64,000 bases of DNA. Source: Tanytarsus gracilentus (Eukaryota > Arthropoda > Insecta > Diptera > Chironomidae). A model generated the notes under the pieces. That model was given only the letters and a program-made list of their open reading frames with translations. It had not been told where the DNA came from and did no database searches. This document shows positions 1 to 12,768 of this stretch, piece after piece; within the stretch, counting starts at the first letter, position 1; every line of letters starts with the position of its first letter. The stretch is from assembly GCA_038502055.1 (NCBI GenBank), contig JAXRKN010000044.1, forward strand, positions 6,022,501 to 6,086,500, read 5' to 3'. Made by a program: the position numbers and the translations under genes.

Positions 1-446
1 GTGTATTTTTTTAGTTCTCTGAATTTAATTTTTTCAATCTCAAAAGTGAGAAATTGAACACTCTTGTTTCTTCGTTGTTGCTCGAGATTAGTGAAAAAGG
101 TGAAGAGACACATAGTGAATTATTTTGTTCCTCAACTAAAAGGTGATAAAAACATTCATGCAACCGATGAGGACACACTTGTTTTAAGGATAATTTTCCT
201 CTAAGTATAAAATAGTTTAAGATCATTAAAGAAGAGAAAAACGAGTTTACACAAACAACAAGCAGCACATAAAAAAGTAAGAAAAAGAATATCAGCCGCG
301 CACATAATTGCCCTGAACAAAGAAAGTGTCGGGTCAGTGGTTTTCAGTGCTCTCTCGATGCTCCTCTTAACTCACTCCTCCCTCCTACTCCGCGCAGCAG
401 CAAAAAAATATATCATATGCAGCAGCACTGCACTACATTGCACATA

Positions 447-464
447 TGTGTGTGTGTGTGTGTG
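447..464. repeat. (TG)n microsatellite
   Basis: An uninterrupted run of about nine TG units. It creates a spurious cysteine- and valine-rich frame on the plus strand. Confidence 0.9.
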
Positions 465-815
465 CCATTGTGTACATGGGAAAACTATTCTCGTGAAGTT
501 TTCAAACTCATTTTGTCATTGGGCACATAATTCATTTTTCTATCTTTCTTCCCCGGCGCGCATACTGCATTATATCGCAAATATATGTGCAGCACCATGG
601 GCGGTCATTTAAATTTTTTAACTTTTCGTGCACTATCTCGAAAGAGCTTTAAATTTTTAATAAAAAATTTTTTAAAGCGACAATATAAAAAAATAAATAA
701 CCGCACTTGGGTGCAGCACTGTGTGTATATATGTGGCTGGCAATTCTTTATTACTCCATCCATAGCAGCCAGCACAGTGCAAGAATGAACGGAGAGAGAA
801 AAATGAGGTGGAAAA

Positions 816-826
<11 letters not shown>

Positions 827-850
<24 letters not shown>
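827..850. repeat. (GA)n microsatellite
   Basis: About twelve consecutive GA units. In insects such tracts can bind GAGA factor, but the nearest start codon is 3 kb away, so a promoter role is only a possibility. Confidence 0.9.
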
Positions 851-855
<5 letters not shown>

Positions 856-3217
856 TGCAGGCATGCATTCGCTGTGTCGAAATACCAAGCAATTGCAAAT
901 TTATGCTTCAATCATATTTGATGAATTTATATAATCGCATATGTCGTGTAAACGCTTCATGTCTTTAAACATAATTTTAGGCTCGCTGGCGATCGATCGA
1001 TTCGCGAAGACTCATTATAATTGAAGAGAATTAAAATTTATGACAAAAGTATACAGTGCGTTTTCCAGCAGCATAAGCCAAAAATTTATATAAAAAAAGA
1101 GTTTCGTGTCGTCGATGAAATTTTAAGCGGAACCAGAAAAATAAACTTTCCAGGTCGCCTAGAATTCTTTTGAGAAAAAATTAAATTAAATTTTTTTATG
1201 ATCGCGCACAGCAGAGAGGCAAAAAGAGACATTTTAAAGAGTATTAAATGATTTCAATGTCTTTTCTCTCTCATTCTGCTTGTGTAGCACCGAAATGGCA
1301 ACAACAGTCGAATGAAGCATCATTAAAAGTTCAAAGATTTCATTCGACTGCTTAGTCAGCGATGACAAGTCAATTCTGATTTTATATTCTTGCATTATGC
1401 AGCTATTATATGCAAATTTTCTTCTTTGATGTCGTTTTTTAGGGAGGACTGCTAAAAAAATGAAAAAAGTATAAAACAAACATAAAAATAATGTTTATAA
1501 CGTCGTTTAGTTGTTTTTTTTTGAGCGCGATTTATGAAAAATTAAAATTTAGAGGGTAACTTTTAAAAAAGCTCTGGATGCGATGGAGTGTTTGATTGTT
1601 TTTAGATATCCATTAACAGATATCTTAAAATATAGAATATATAATTTTGATATTGCGAGTTTCTCCTCCTTGCCTTGGCCTTTGAAATTTACTTTCTAAT
1701 TCTTGGAACTTTGATTTCATCATTTTTAACTCGTAAAAATATCAATTTCATGATTTAACTAAAGTTTCGAGATTTAACCGCGCTATTGTCGCATCTCTTT
1801 CACAGCCAGTTCTCAAGAAACTCAATTTCTTCACTTGTAAAAAGTATCCTCCGATAGTCGATTTTTCTTCTTCATTCACATCATCAACGGCATTGATCGT
1901 ATCGCTTAGCGACTTACGAAAGTTATTTATGATTTTACTCTTTGTCTTCTTTTAACTCGCAATGTATTGAGATCCGCTTGAAGATCCGTCACCGCGAACT
2001 TTTTAGCTCTCTCTCTTTCTTTCTCTCTCTCACACAACCAGTTTACTTACACATCATTGTCATAAGAATCCCAAAAAATGCATTCGGCATCATAATGTGC
2101 ATTCCGCGCAAAATAATTTTTAATTATTACACGTGTGTGTGCACAAGAAATATAAAAAAGTGAGGAAAGAGAATTTTTACAACCATAATGCAAAACGGTT
2201 GATTCATTACGCGGAGAGCGAGAAGGTCTTAAATTGCTTCTTTTGAAGGCACAAACATCTCACGAAAATAACCCGTCTTGTGCTCGCATTTAGCACTTCA
2301 ATAAATTTACTTTCACTTGAAATGTGCTCATCTGTGAAACAGAAGGTGCTTGCGCTTAGAGCCTTTCTTGAATTTTTTTTCATACATCGCAATAAGTGTA
2401 AAGAGTTTCCAAAAGAAAGGAAAATAAATCGAACTGGAAGTGAAAAAGAAGTCATTAAGAGTTCACAATCTCTAAACTCTCAAGCTCTATTTTCATTCCG
2501 CCTTGCATTCGTCGAAATCTCTTTTCGTTCTCTCTTTCTTTATGAGAGCGTGCGATGTGTATAGTTTTTTTGGGGGGACAACTGAGAAGTAAGCGATTTT
2601 TATTCCATTTGACGAAATTCAGAATTTTTATTTTATTTTATATTTTAATTAACCGAACAGAAAGCATCTCTTAATCTGTTTACATTTCTTTTCGCGCCTG
2701 AATAGTTTATTTTAGAGACCGAAATAAGGCAATGAAAAATAAAAGTGTAAACGACTTTGAGTTCATGATCCTATTTTTTCGCTGCTCTCCTCGTCTCTTT
2801 TTCAACTGCAATATATTTTGCTGTCGATATAATTTTGCCGCGCGGCACACTCGAACTCCTTTCCTCTTCATCGCGCACGCTCTTAATGAAAACAGATGAG
2901 AAGGAGAGAAATAAATCAAAAAAGGCTTCAATGCAGCGACAGGCAATAAACCTCTTTCGAACTTGCTTATGAGAGTAAAATAAAGAGTTGAAGTTGAAAA
3001 TCGTTTTTAACTTGAAATCATTTTTGAAAAAAAAAATTTGAAATGGTTTTCATGTTTTTTTAAATTAATACTTTTAAAAGCTTAACAAAGGACAAACTCA
3101 ACCAAAATCTATCGTTAACAAATTTCCAAAATTTGACATTTGTCGCGAGGGCTGAGAACATGAAAATAAAGCTGATCTTAGCGGACACCAAAATTTTGCA
3201 AATTAATATTATTTAAA

Positions 3218-3309
3218 TTCGAAATTCATAGAAGCATTTTATTTTGTAACGTTTGAATTTTTTAAGTTCACCCGTACTCACCAACACGAATGTAACTTTT
3301 TAAATGTTC
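3218..3309 (+). repeat. Dispersed 92-bp repeat, copy 1
   Basis: This stretch reappears in the same orientation at 37255-37345, with roughly nine in ten bases matching and a few single-base indels. The best conserved core is TTCACCCGTACTCACCAACA. Similarity stops abruptly on both sides, as expected for a small dispersed element or a fragment of a larger transposon. It has no coding potential. Confidence 0.75.
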
Positions 3310-3875
3310 ACTTTACTGTACAGTATTTACAGGAACGCTTTCCATTTTATTTATTAAGAGCAAAAATTATTAATATTAAACTAAAACGTAAATTTGATTT
3401 TTTGTTCAGGCTCTTGCGGCTGATATTCTTCATAAATCTTCGGAAGGCAAAAGACGCAGAGGGGAAAAAAATAATTAATTTCATCTCTTTAAACTCTCAT
3501 CAAAAAAAGTAACCTCTGCTGACGCTTTCTTTTCACGAAATTTCTCATCTCAAAATATAATTTAGTAACATTTTTTTGTGCTGTGTATGAAAATGATTTT
3601 AGATGATATGAAAATGATTGCTCAACACGCAAATCAAGTGTGAGAAAATCTTCTGATCGCAAAAACTATTCTAGACGAAGATAATAGATAATTGAGCATC
3701 AAATACAACACTCTTCATCATCATCTTTTCGCATGTTTAAAGCTCACTTTTTTTGGGTGCTGAATATTTTTTTCCCTCTCTCATTTCTGAAGAAACTAAA
3801 AATTATAATAAGTGACTCGAACAGCAGCAGACAAAAAAGCTCAAGAGTGAATAAGAAGGAAGTTGTATTACTAAA

Positions 3876-6358
3876 ATGATGGTGTATCCAGAGGAACCTT
3901 CAATCTGGACAATTCCACATATTCCCGCTCTTTATGATGACGATGGTGACTATGGCTCCGGTAAGAAATAATTTTTTGTCATCATAGACACTGAAAAAAT
4001 CTCACAAACAATCCGAGCACAAATTCAATGAATTGGAATAATTTTTTTATGAATGAATGAAGTGGCGCTAAATTTCAATGATTTGCCCTCGAAGCATACT
4101 ATCGCACCTCTCCAGTGGATACGGAGATACGAATATGTTTTATGAAAAAGAAATACAAGAACTCGAGAGAAGCCGTTGAGTAATGATAGATCAAGTTGAG
4201 ATTCCGTTCACCATCCGCATATTCTCTCATATTCCTTATGCCAAAAAAAGCACCGACAATCGCCTTCGACATATATTTTTCATTTCCACTTTGCTCATTA
4301 TTTTCTTCTCTCTCTTTCTCACTCTCTCACACACAAAATTGCCTCCGACGAGCATTCCGAGAAGGAATGATTCAACATAAGTAAATGATTTTTTGAATGC
4401 CGGTGTGTTTATGGGATGAAATATATTTCTCATGGTAGCGTTAAATGAGCGAGGGCGTTTATAAATTAAGTCACTTTATTGGATAAAAGTTTCATTCAAT
4501 ACTCTTTGTTTCTTGACGTAATGATATTGATATTTATTTATTGTGAAATATTATTAAGGTTGTAATGTATTAGGGATTTAATTCGATTCGTTTTGGTTGA
4601 GTTAGTTGATCGACTTTTAGAGTCGATTGCGATTCTCATTAATCAGTTCGAGTCGGTCCGATTCATTCCATTTTTTTTAATTTTGCATCTGCAAATCATT
4701 AGATTCACATTAAAATAACCAAAGAAGCTCATTAAGATCAATTTTTCTTCCATCACAGTAGAAACCTAAAAACGGCAGTAAAGTTGTTGTTGCATGTGCA
4801 CATGTTACGGTAATTATACTTTACTATAAGCCAAATCTTCTTCTACTATTTCTTTTCTTTTTGTCTCAGTCATAAATTGATATAATTAAGAGGAATTTTG
4901 CAACTGTTACTCGATGCAGCATTATACAATTCGCGTCCATACAAAAAATAAAACTATGAGGATTTATATTTGCAATGAACTTAAGCCAGGAATCTTTGAT
5001 TTCCAGCTTAATAGTCCATTATGCCGTACGCGAGAGATTGCAAAAAAAGAAGAAAGAAAGCTCTCAGTACATCAAGAATCATTACTCTTAATTTGATTTT
5101 AATTCTGTGCAGTAAAATAATTATACGGCAGTTATGCGGATAGTTTTAATGATTCCACGATGTGCAGTAGTGACAAATAATTAATGGGCATGAGAGGTGA
5201 AAGTGTCTAAATTTATTTATTTCTGACCAATTTGCAGTAGTTTTTTTTATTAAGTAGCTTATTGCGTGTGAAATGTGTTGTTTATCCCTTGGATCATGAA
5301 CTGCAAAAGTCTCTCCTATTATGGAGAGAAAATAAAATACGAAAATGTTCTTAATGCACGTACTTTATCAGTATTGTCTTGTGGGAGATATTTTCAATAT
5401 CGCATAACTCTGTAATAAAGCCATTAATTCATTGTTTATGAACAATCTCTTTGCAGTTAATGTTGTTGAGGCTCTTCAGGAATTCTGGCAAATGAAACAG
5501 GCTCGTGGTGCTGATCTGAAGAATGGCGCATTAGTCATTTATGAATCAGTTCCATCTACCAGTCAACCCTACGTCTGCTACGTCACTCTACCCGGTGGAA
5601 GCTGCTTCGGAAGCTTTCAAGTGAGTTCAAATTTATATTTTTTTCTTATTCAAGTCATTATTTAAATTAATTTTATTCTCTCTCCCTCGTCACTTCAGAA
5701 TTGCCCTACTAAGGCTGAAGCAAGAAGAAGTTCCGCAAAAATTGCCCTCATGAATTCGGTTTTTAATGAGCATCCGTCGAGGAAAATAAGCGATGAGTTC
5801 ATCGAGAAGGCGGTTAATGAAGCAAGATCGTCTTTCAAAACTGATGCCAATATTGACGATGACGGACCCGATACAGGGATTGGTGCTTTTAGGTCAGGAT
5901 TATATGATTATGAATATTTTAATTCTTACCTCAATTATAAAAAGGAAATACCGATCTCGATAACTAACTAATATATTTTTTTCCACAACAGATTTATGCT
6001 CGAGTCTAACAAAGGACGGACGATGCTTGAATTTCAAGAATTGATGACAGTCTTTCAACTACTCCATTGGAATGGCTCGTTAAAGGCGATGCGAGAAAGG
6101 CAGTGCTCGCGTCAGGAGGTCGTCGCACATTACTCAAATCGCTCGTTAGACGACGACATGCGTACTCAAATGGCATTAGATTGGATTGCGCGCGAACAAG
6201 AAAATCTGGGAACGCTTAGTCGGGAACTGACGCAAGCCGAGAGAGAATTAGAGACTGCACGATTAGCGGGACGTGAATTAAGATTTCCCAAGGAAAAAAA
6301 GGACATTTTGATGTTGGCACTCACTCAGATGAGCGGCAACAATACGATGAACAGTTGA
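3876..6358 (+). CDS. lft: Lowfat / LIX1 family protein
   Basis: Orthologue of vertebrate LIX1 and Drosophila lowfat. In flies, lowfat binds the cytoplasmic regions of the protocadherins Fat and Dachsous and sustains their levels in planar polarity and growth control. Four exons: 3876-3960, 5457-5620, 5699-5892 and 5992-6358, giving 269 aa, close to the family length of about 280. Junctions keep frame and restore family sequence: exon 1 ends in phase 1 and joins to give S-V-N-V-V-E-A-L-Q-E-F-W; later blocks are TLPGGSCFGSFQ, MLESNKGRTMLEFQELM and FQLLHWNGSLKAMRE, diagnostic of LIX1. The N-terminal half resembles a double-stranded-RNA-binding fold in this family; no binding is implied. The start is the first of two adjacent ATGs (ATGATGG); the short first exon is the least certain part. 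Intron 1 (1.5 kb) shows no recognised element. Confidence 0.93.
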
Positions 6359-6425
6359 ACTGTTCGCATTGAATGCGAAGAAGGTTAATCAATTCTTAAT
6401 TAATTGCATTTACAATGTAACACAA

Positions 6426-6431
6426 ATTAAA
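6426..6431 (+). terminator. Possible lowfat poly(A) signal (ATTAAA)
   Basis: ATTAAA, the commonest variant poly(A) hexamer, lies about 70 bases after the lowfat stop codon. No AATAAA is closer. The assignment is by position only. Confidence 0.4.
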
Positions 6432-6736
6432 GTTTTAAGGTAACAATTAAGATCAGTTTTTTTGTTTAAATACATAAGAAAAATTTTCATTTTTTAAAAA
6501 ATTCTTTTAATAATTTTTCTCACTTAAAAAAGACGAACAATATCGTAAAGAAAGAACCATAAAATAATCTCATATATATTTAACTGCGACTGGTTGATAA
6601 AAAATGTGGGAAAAGCTCAAGTTATTGTGATTAAAATGAAAGTAGAAATTTTTATTATTAAACATATTATTGTATTATTTTATTATAAAATTGTTTTAAG
6701 ACTTTATTTCTTACTTTCTTTTCTGAAATATATAAA

Positions 6737-7219
6737 AAAAATGTTTCAAAACCCACTCGTGGATGTTGCCGCGTAATCCACTTGTAAGAGATCAGTATTG
6801 GAAAGCCTTGACTTACCCTAAGATGTTGACTCTTCGGTAGTTGAAATATGAATGAGCTTGAGAGAGCTAGAGAAAATATTTGCCTATAGAAAAAATTTTA
6901 GAAGCCATTTTGGAAAGTAATTTTCAATTAAGTTCCATTCTTTTCATTTCTTCTATTTTGTTTCATTTTCTATGGTGTTTCATTTTCCACGGAGTTCCAT
7001 TTTCCATGCTGTTCCATTTTCATATACATGCTAATCGATTGCTGATGCCGCATAAAATTCTTAAACGGTTATTTAATCAATGGCTAATCTAGATCCTCAG
7101 AGCTGCTATCTGGCGTAAGTCCAAAATCTCTAGCTGGCTCAGGAGCCGAAGTCTCGAAGGAAAGGACTTACGGAAACATGAGTATATAAGCACCACACTT
7201 TGTGTGGGTTACGCTAAAA
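6737..7219 (+). mobile_element. Dispersed element family H, copy A
   Basis: The left end, AAAAATGTTTCAAAACCCAC, is shared with copies at 9348 and 20153. The right end carries a perfect short hairpin, CCACACTTTGTGTGG (7193-7207), then six bases and CTAA. Copies A and B share both ends but differ in the middle, as in non-autonomous elements with variable interiors. A 3' hairpin followed by CTRR is typical of Helitrons; the two ends are also weakly inverted around AACCCAC, so a decayed MITE is the alternative. No transposase frame is visible. Confidence 0.6.
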
Positions 7220-9347
7220 AACTCAAAAACTAGGTGGTGGAATTTTAGGAAATAAAGTACAAAAATCACACAAGTTTTTTCAGGCGATTTTCTAGAGATA
7301 ATAAGAGTACTTTTTATTGTTTAGAGAAATTTCATCAACATAACTTAGATTAACTAAGTTTTGAGATTGTCCATAAAATACAGTTAAAAACTTTTTTGAA
7401 ACATTTTTAACCATTATCACTGTAAATAAAATTAATTGCATAATTTTGCGCATAACAAATAATTTTATTTTTAAAATCGATACTAAAGCTTTTGGCCAAA
7501 TCAAAATTTTATACGAAAAAAAATTATAATTGTGATTTTGGGAATTTTTCTAATATTTTTTGGATCAAAATTCCAAATTTATCTTCATCGATTAATATAG
7601 TGATGACTTTTTTTGTAAATGTGAAAATTTTATTTTTGCTCATAAAAAATTCCTTGAATAAAAAAGATTTAAACAAATTTTTGCTTTTTTTAATTTTTCG
7701 ACCTCCAAAGTTTAACACCTATAAAATGTGTTAAAAGTAGTTCGCCATTAAATGAAATCATATCTGCAAGTGAAGCCTCATTCTTACTGTTAATGCTTAT
7801 GTAAGTAATTTGATTATAATCGTAATTTTTACATCTGGAGGTTTTCATCTAGAATCAGTTTTATGTATGCACATTCTATGTCTTGAATTTGCATTTGTCA
7901 ATGACCACAATCATCGCATTGAAGCCGCTAAGCTTTGTAATTGCTACTAATTCCCACATTTGTAGCTGCTTCGCATAAAGTTTTGCATTTAATTTACACG
8001 AACTTACAATCGCCTCACTTGACTAGTTTGACTTTTAAGTGGAAATTAAATTCGCCAACAATTCTTTGCGGTTCACCATCGGCCTGAAAAAATAAACGAG
8101 TCACCATGATATTTCTTTGTTCCTACATCAAAGTGCAGTAATCTTTTTTCGTTTAAAGTTCAATTGCGCTTTTTAAATTCATTTTGCGGTTTATTGTTGT
8201 ACTGTCAAAAAGAGCGAAAATATATATATAATGATCGAAGACCACTTAAGAAAATTTTGTGATGTACATCGGAAGGTGAAAGCAAAAAAGTCCATCAAAA
8301 AATTCCTCAAACTATTTTCAATGTGCTCACTGCTCACATTACACAAAGGGGCATCGCGGAGGAAGAAGAAAGAAGAAAATTGTGGAGTGTTTTGTGCAAA
8401 AAACTGTCTTGAAATTTAACATTGTTAAATTTCTTGCAAACCATCTCTCACTCAATACCGAAGATAAGATATGTTGTGTCTTATAATATGTGCTTCACAT
8501 TGTAATTTATCTAGATCTGTCCAGAATGAAGAGTCTTTTCTTTTAAAAGGGAGAAGAAGGAAAGGAAACAAAAATGCGCGGAGACTGTCAATTGTGCATT
8601 ACAATGGCTAGTTTAATGTTTAATAACCGGTCGAGTTCCCAAAAAAACTTTGCTGCACATTACTTTGATGGAGCGAAATCCATCATCGGAATTGAGAATA
8701 CCAAAAAAGGGACATGAGATGCATTCCATTGAAAAATCTTTTCGCGAAAAAAAATATCAATTTCGATTTGTGATGGAATTAAAATTGTGAACGGTTGACA
8801 ATTCTTTTAAATTATTTAAGGGTTAAAATTTTCAAATCTTCTGCCCTACCAGCACACGTCCATGGACCATGGACATTTTCCTCACTCAAGTTCATACTTA
8901 AAGACTCAGCGGTTAAACTCGTAAGTGATTTCTCTTCCTCCATAAATTTTAATATTTAATAGACTTTCAATCTTTACGATGTTAAGGGACTTAATATTTC
9001 AACTTACCAAGAATGTTAAATTAAGGTAGGAGCTGGTAAAATGCTTCACCTTCCTTGACAAAACTTTGGTTTTTTAGAGAAAATACAATTGAGGAAAGTC
9101 GATTTAAAAATTAAACGTTCAGCACTTTAAATTTCAGGTTACCCAACTGTCCTACAAAAAAAAGTATCAGAAGTTTAAAATTTCTTCTTCCTTCCATCAT
9201 TCTCATGTCACAAAACACGTGAAATTATTTTTTTCTCTTTTCCATTTCTGCGTTGATATCGAAGAGAGTTTTTAAAAGCAGTGGCAGTGCGGAAAATTCT
9301 TTTCTTAATGCTGTAAAAAAGTTAAAATTTCTTTTTAATTTATAATA

Positions 9348-9750
9348 AAAAATGTTTCAAAACCCACTCGTGAGTGCTACCACGTAACCCATCGTATCAG
9401 ATCAGTATTTGAAAATCAAGTGCATAAAAAATCAGTTTAAGTCATTCCGGACATTTTGAACCTAAGTCCTAAATAGCTCGGACCTTTTCCATCACACTCA
9501 CCATCAAAGTCATAACCGACCATGATGGACATTATCATCAATCGGTTCCTGATCCAATCACGAGTTCAACGATACCCATGAAGCCATATAAGAGAAAATT
9601 TGTATGAAAAATGGTCATTATGGCACGACCAATGGTCATCTGGCGGAAACACGAAGTCTATAGGTAGCTCAGAGGCTGAGATCTCGATGGAATAGACGGA
9701 CGGAAAGATGAGAATAAACGTTACCACACTTTGTGTGGGTTACACTAAAA
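9348..9750 (+). mobile_element. Dispersed element family H, copy B
   Basis: Same ends as copy A: AAAAATGTTTCAAAACCCAC on the left, hairpin CCACACTTTGTGTGG (9724-9738) then GTTACA and CTAA on the right. The interior differs from copy A, apart from blocks such as ATCTGGCG and a TCTCGAWGG motif near the right end. It has no coding capacity. The right part overlaps the chance 150-codon minus frame ending at 9669. Confidence 0.6.
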
Positions 9751-11090
9751 AGAAGCATGAATGTTGAAGCAAAAATGAATTTCAACATTTTTTTAATCAT
9801 TTTTGGGTTGCCAAATGTGATAGTGGCCATCCGAGTACGGCACAAACAACTTGTTGAGAAGATGATGCAGGAAAAAGGTATAATTATATTGCCAAAAGTT
9901 ATTTTTTTGCTCCGTGCTGTTGATCGATCGATTTCAAATGTGGTTACAATTGTGTGTGCAATGTAATGAAAATAATGAGCTGTTTTAAGTACTTTTTGCG
10001 ACACATTCAATATTAACAATCCAGAAATTAATGTTTTGTTGACTGTCATTGCTGGCCCTTCCGTCAATGCACCCAGTGATGGTGTATACCTTAATTTATG
10101 GAATAAAGAAATAAGTATCATGTTTGGACGACCATAATTTAATGCAAATTAATTTCTACCGATGTGATATACTCAAAATTTAATAATGCACTTTTTCCTT
10201 TCTCTGAACTTGCTCCTGTCGGAGTGCTACCAAAAACAAGCAGAGAGAGAAAAAAATGCTTTAAAATGATTTACGGAGAAATTTTTAAATGAATTGTATT
10301 GGAAAATAAAGGTGACAAAAGCGCATTTTTCAAAAAATAAATTTTTCTAGAAAATTTCAAGAATATAAGAAAATCTTGTCAATCAGTAAATTTTCTAATT
10401 TTATCTCAAAAAAATCCAGCACCCCAAAAATTGACAATTCTTTTAGAAGTTTGCCGTTTGTTAGCAACAACAGCGGGCCAAATTCCAGAATAATTTGTTT
10501 AACTTTAAATGATTTTTCTGTCACCAACTGACCATCTCTCTTGCTCGAAACATTTCTGTTCCTCATCATTTGAGAACGTGCAATTATGCAAGCGAACATC
10601 AAAAAAGCCACAGAAGCATTTGGAGTTCATTGTTCTATTCGTGAAAAATGCCAAAAACCTCAAAATATAATTCGACAGAGAGCGGAGCGAGTGAGAGAGA
10701 GAAAAAAATGCCAATTTCAATGGTACATAAGGAATGAAAAATATGTTTTATGGATGGGAAAAAAAGATTGTAGCATGTTCTGCAACCTCTCGACCGATCA
10801 TATATATTTAATGGATGCCTTTTTTTTCTTAGTGCAAATGAAACGTTTTTTGTGTTGTTTTTTGCACTGTCATTTGACGGTTTTATCAATTTAATTAAAA
10901 TACCATTTTATCTGCACTTTTTTTACTCTTTTCCTTTTTAAAAAATTTGCAGTTTGATGAACCTTTAAAAGTATAAAGAGATTTCATGACGCAAGATTTT
11001 TTATGTAAATTGTTCAAAGATGCTCATTACTTTCATGATTATTACCCATGTTGAGTGCGACTTTGTTGCCATTTTTGCGTAATAAAAAAA

Positions 11091-11290
11091 TCCTCATATG
11101 GAAACGACCAACGTATATCGTATATTTGAATTATTGCACCAAAAAACTTAAAAAGTAAATTTGCAAGGAGAGAACAAAAATTCCCAAATTAAATGTTCAC
11201 GAGCCGTGCAACTGCAAAAGAGAACTTCATAAATTTTGCAATTTTCTTCTTATTTTTTAACTGACAATTTTTCTGAGTTACCTATGAGGA
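11091..11290. mobile_element. MITE family M, copy A
   Basis: A 200-bp element with imperfect terminal inverted repeats: it starts TCCTCATATGGAA and its far end read in reverse is TCCTCATAGGTAA (11 of 13 match). It is about 90 percent identical to the copy at 12415 over most of its length, with blocks such as GGAGAGAACAAAAATTCCCA. No coding potential. The flanks are too AT-rich to call a target-site duplication with confidence. Confidence 0.7.
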
Positions 11291-12414
11291 AAAATATATA
11301 TTTTTCGTATATCAGGACACATAAACCGGCAAAAATTTTGTCCACTCACGCAACAATAATCGAAGTGAAATTTATTTTTATTAAGATGTGCAAATATCAC
11401 GCAGATGTAGTAACATATTCAAAAAAATTTCGAGCGCAGCGAATCGGCCCAGTTGCACAATTTCTCGCATGTAAGAATCACATAATGTTGGCTAGTGATA
11501 ATTGAAATGATTGAAACCATTCAAGTAACTTGTAAATAAAAATTTAATAGTTTAACAAATTTTTAAGCTTAAAAAATTTCAAAAAGTATAGAACAATATT
11601 TACGTCGATTCGTTTTATTCGTGTAAGTTGATTTGCCAAAACGTGCAAACGTCTCGAACCGACTCACTTGGGAACTGATCTCACTTCCAGCACTGGATCT
11701 TACCTTCAGGACTGTACAACATCGAACGGGTCATCCCCTGTGTTAGGATCTCTATGAATATGTCTTATTTAAATATTATTTGTTCAGTCACTGGGATGTT
11801 TAGAATAGTTTTGGCAACATGGTAAATGGTTGCAGTCTAGATCTGTGATCGCAGTGTAATCTAAACAGAACTACGGGCGGCTTGCCGCCAACAAACTATC
11901 TAGTATTGATTATTACTACACTGTCTAGTTCATGCATACATATGATGTTTGAGATGAAGTATAATTACCTTGATTGTCGACTGCACTAAAGTGAATGTTT
12001 CATTAAAATGTGTTGTGATGTGCTTCTTAAAGCGATGCAGGGACATTGAGAAAGTGATGCTCGATCTCTCGGACTCTATCATGTTCCCATTTTTTTCTCC
12101 TTCATTTTCATATTATTATGAGCATTTACAACAATCGCATAGAAACTGCGTACACGTCTTATCGTTTACGATGTAAATGATTTTTCTTCTCTCGCAATCG
12201 ATCGCTATCTTTACGATCATATAAATCATTTTTCCACAAGATGGATTGATGTCAAATTGTTGTTAGCTTCTATGACTCTGTTGTTGTTATTATCGTTTAA
12301 CTGCGATGCACACACGTCCTCTTGCCCAGTGAGAAACTTAAGGATTTTAATTATCGAATTTTTTTGCTTGACGGTCAAAAATATAATAGCTACACAAAAT
12401 TGATTGATTGATTA

Positions 12415-12603
12415 ATAGGCGACCAACGTATATCGTATGTTTAAATGCTTGCACCGAAAAACTTAAAAAGCAAATTTGCAAGGAGAGAACAAAAATTCCC
12501 AAATTAAATGTTCAAGAGCCGTGCAACTCCAAAAGAGAACTTCACAAATTCCGAAGTTTTTTTCCTTTTTTTAACTGAAAATATTTCTGAGTTCCCTATG
12601 AGG
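12415..12603. mobile_element. MITE family M, copy B (upstream of receptor gene)
   Basis: Second copy of the 200-bp family, missing the outermost bases of its left terminal repeat. It ends CCCTATGAGG only about 165 bp before the start codon of the gustatory receptor gene, so it sits in or next to that gene's promoter or 5' untranslated region. Confidence 0.7.
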
Positions 12604-12768
12604 TTATTAATTAATTTCAATTAATCAGCAATCATCCAAAATTACTGATAAACAAAAATCAATTAATTTATTTTTCATTAATTTTTCATCCTTTTAACTT
12701 TACCAAAATTGATTCATTCTTCAATCGAGTTTGTTTCGGATAGGTAGCAAAAATTCAAAAGTTTCAAC

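Larger units (their letters stand above)
1..3875. other. Non-coding region upstream of lowfat
   Basis: About 3.9 kb with no convincing coding exon on either strand. It is AT-rich, with pyrimidine and purine tracts (CTCT-rich around 2005-2030), a TG microsatellite, a GA microsatellite and one copy of a 92-bp dispersed repeat. The open frames here are short, low complexity and mutually overlapping, so I read them as chance. The part nearest 3876 probably holds the promoter and 5' untranslated region of the lowfat gene, but I cannot place a start site. Confidence 0.6.
6359..12768. other. Gene-free block with transposon-like repeats
   Basis: About 6.4 kb between lowfat and the gustatory receptor gene. 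I find no exon chain supported by splice sites and family similarity. It contains two copies of a Helitron- or MITE-like family (6737-7219, 9348-9750) and two copies of a second inverted-repeat family (11091-11290, 12415-12603). The longest open frame, 150 codons on the minus strand at 9669-10121, overlaps one repeat and matches no family I know. Confidence 0.6.

Noticed and set aside
605..934. Overlapping frames on both strands around the GA microsatellite
   Set aside because: Their length comes from the GA/CT repeat, which is free of stops in several frames.
4600..4670. GTTCGAGTC-like block resembling a tRNA B box in lowfat intron 1
   Set aside because: No matching A box at the right distance and no cloverleaf stems.
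9669..10121. 150-codon minus-strand open frame, the longest in the gene-free block
   Set aside because: It overlaps a dispersed repeat, matches no family I recognise, lacks a convincing splice context, and the opposite strand is also partly open. AT-rich sequence gives such frames by chance.
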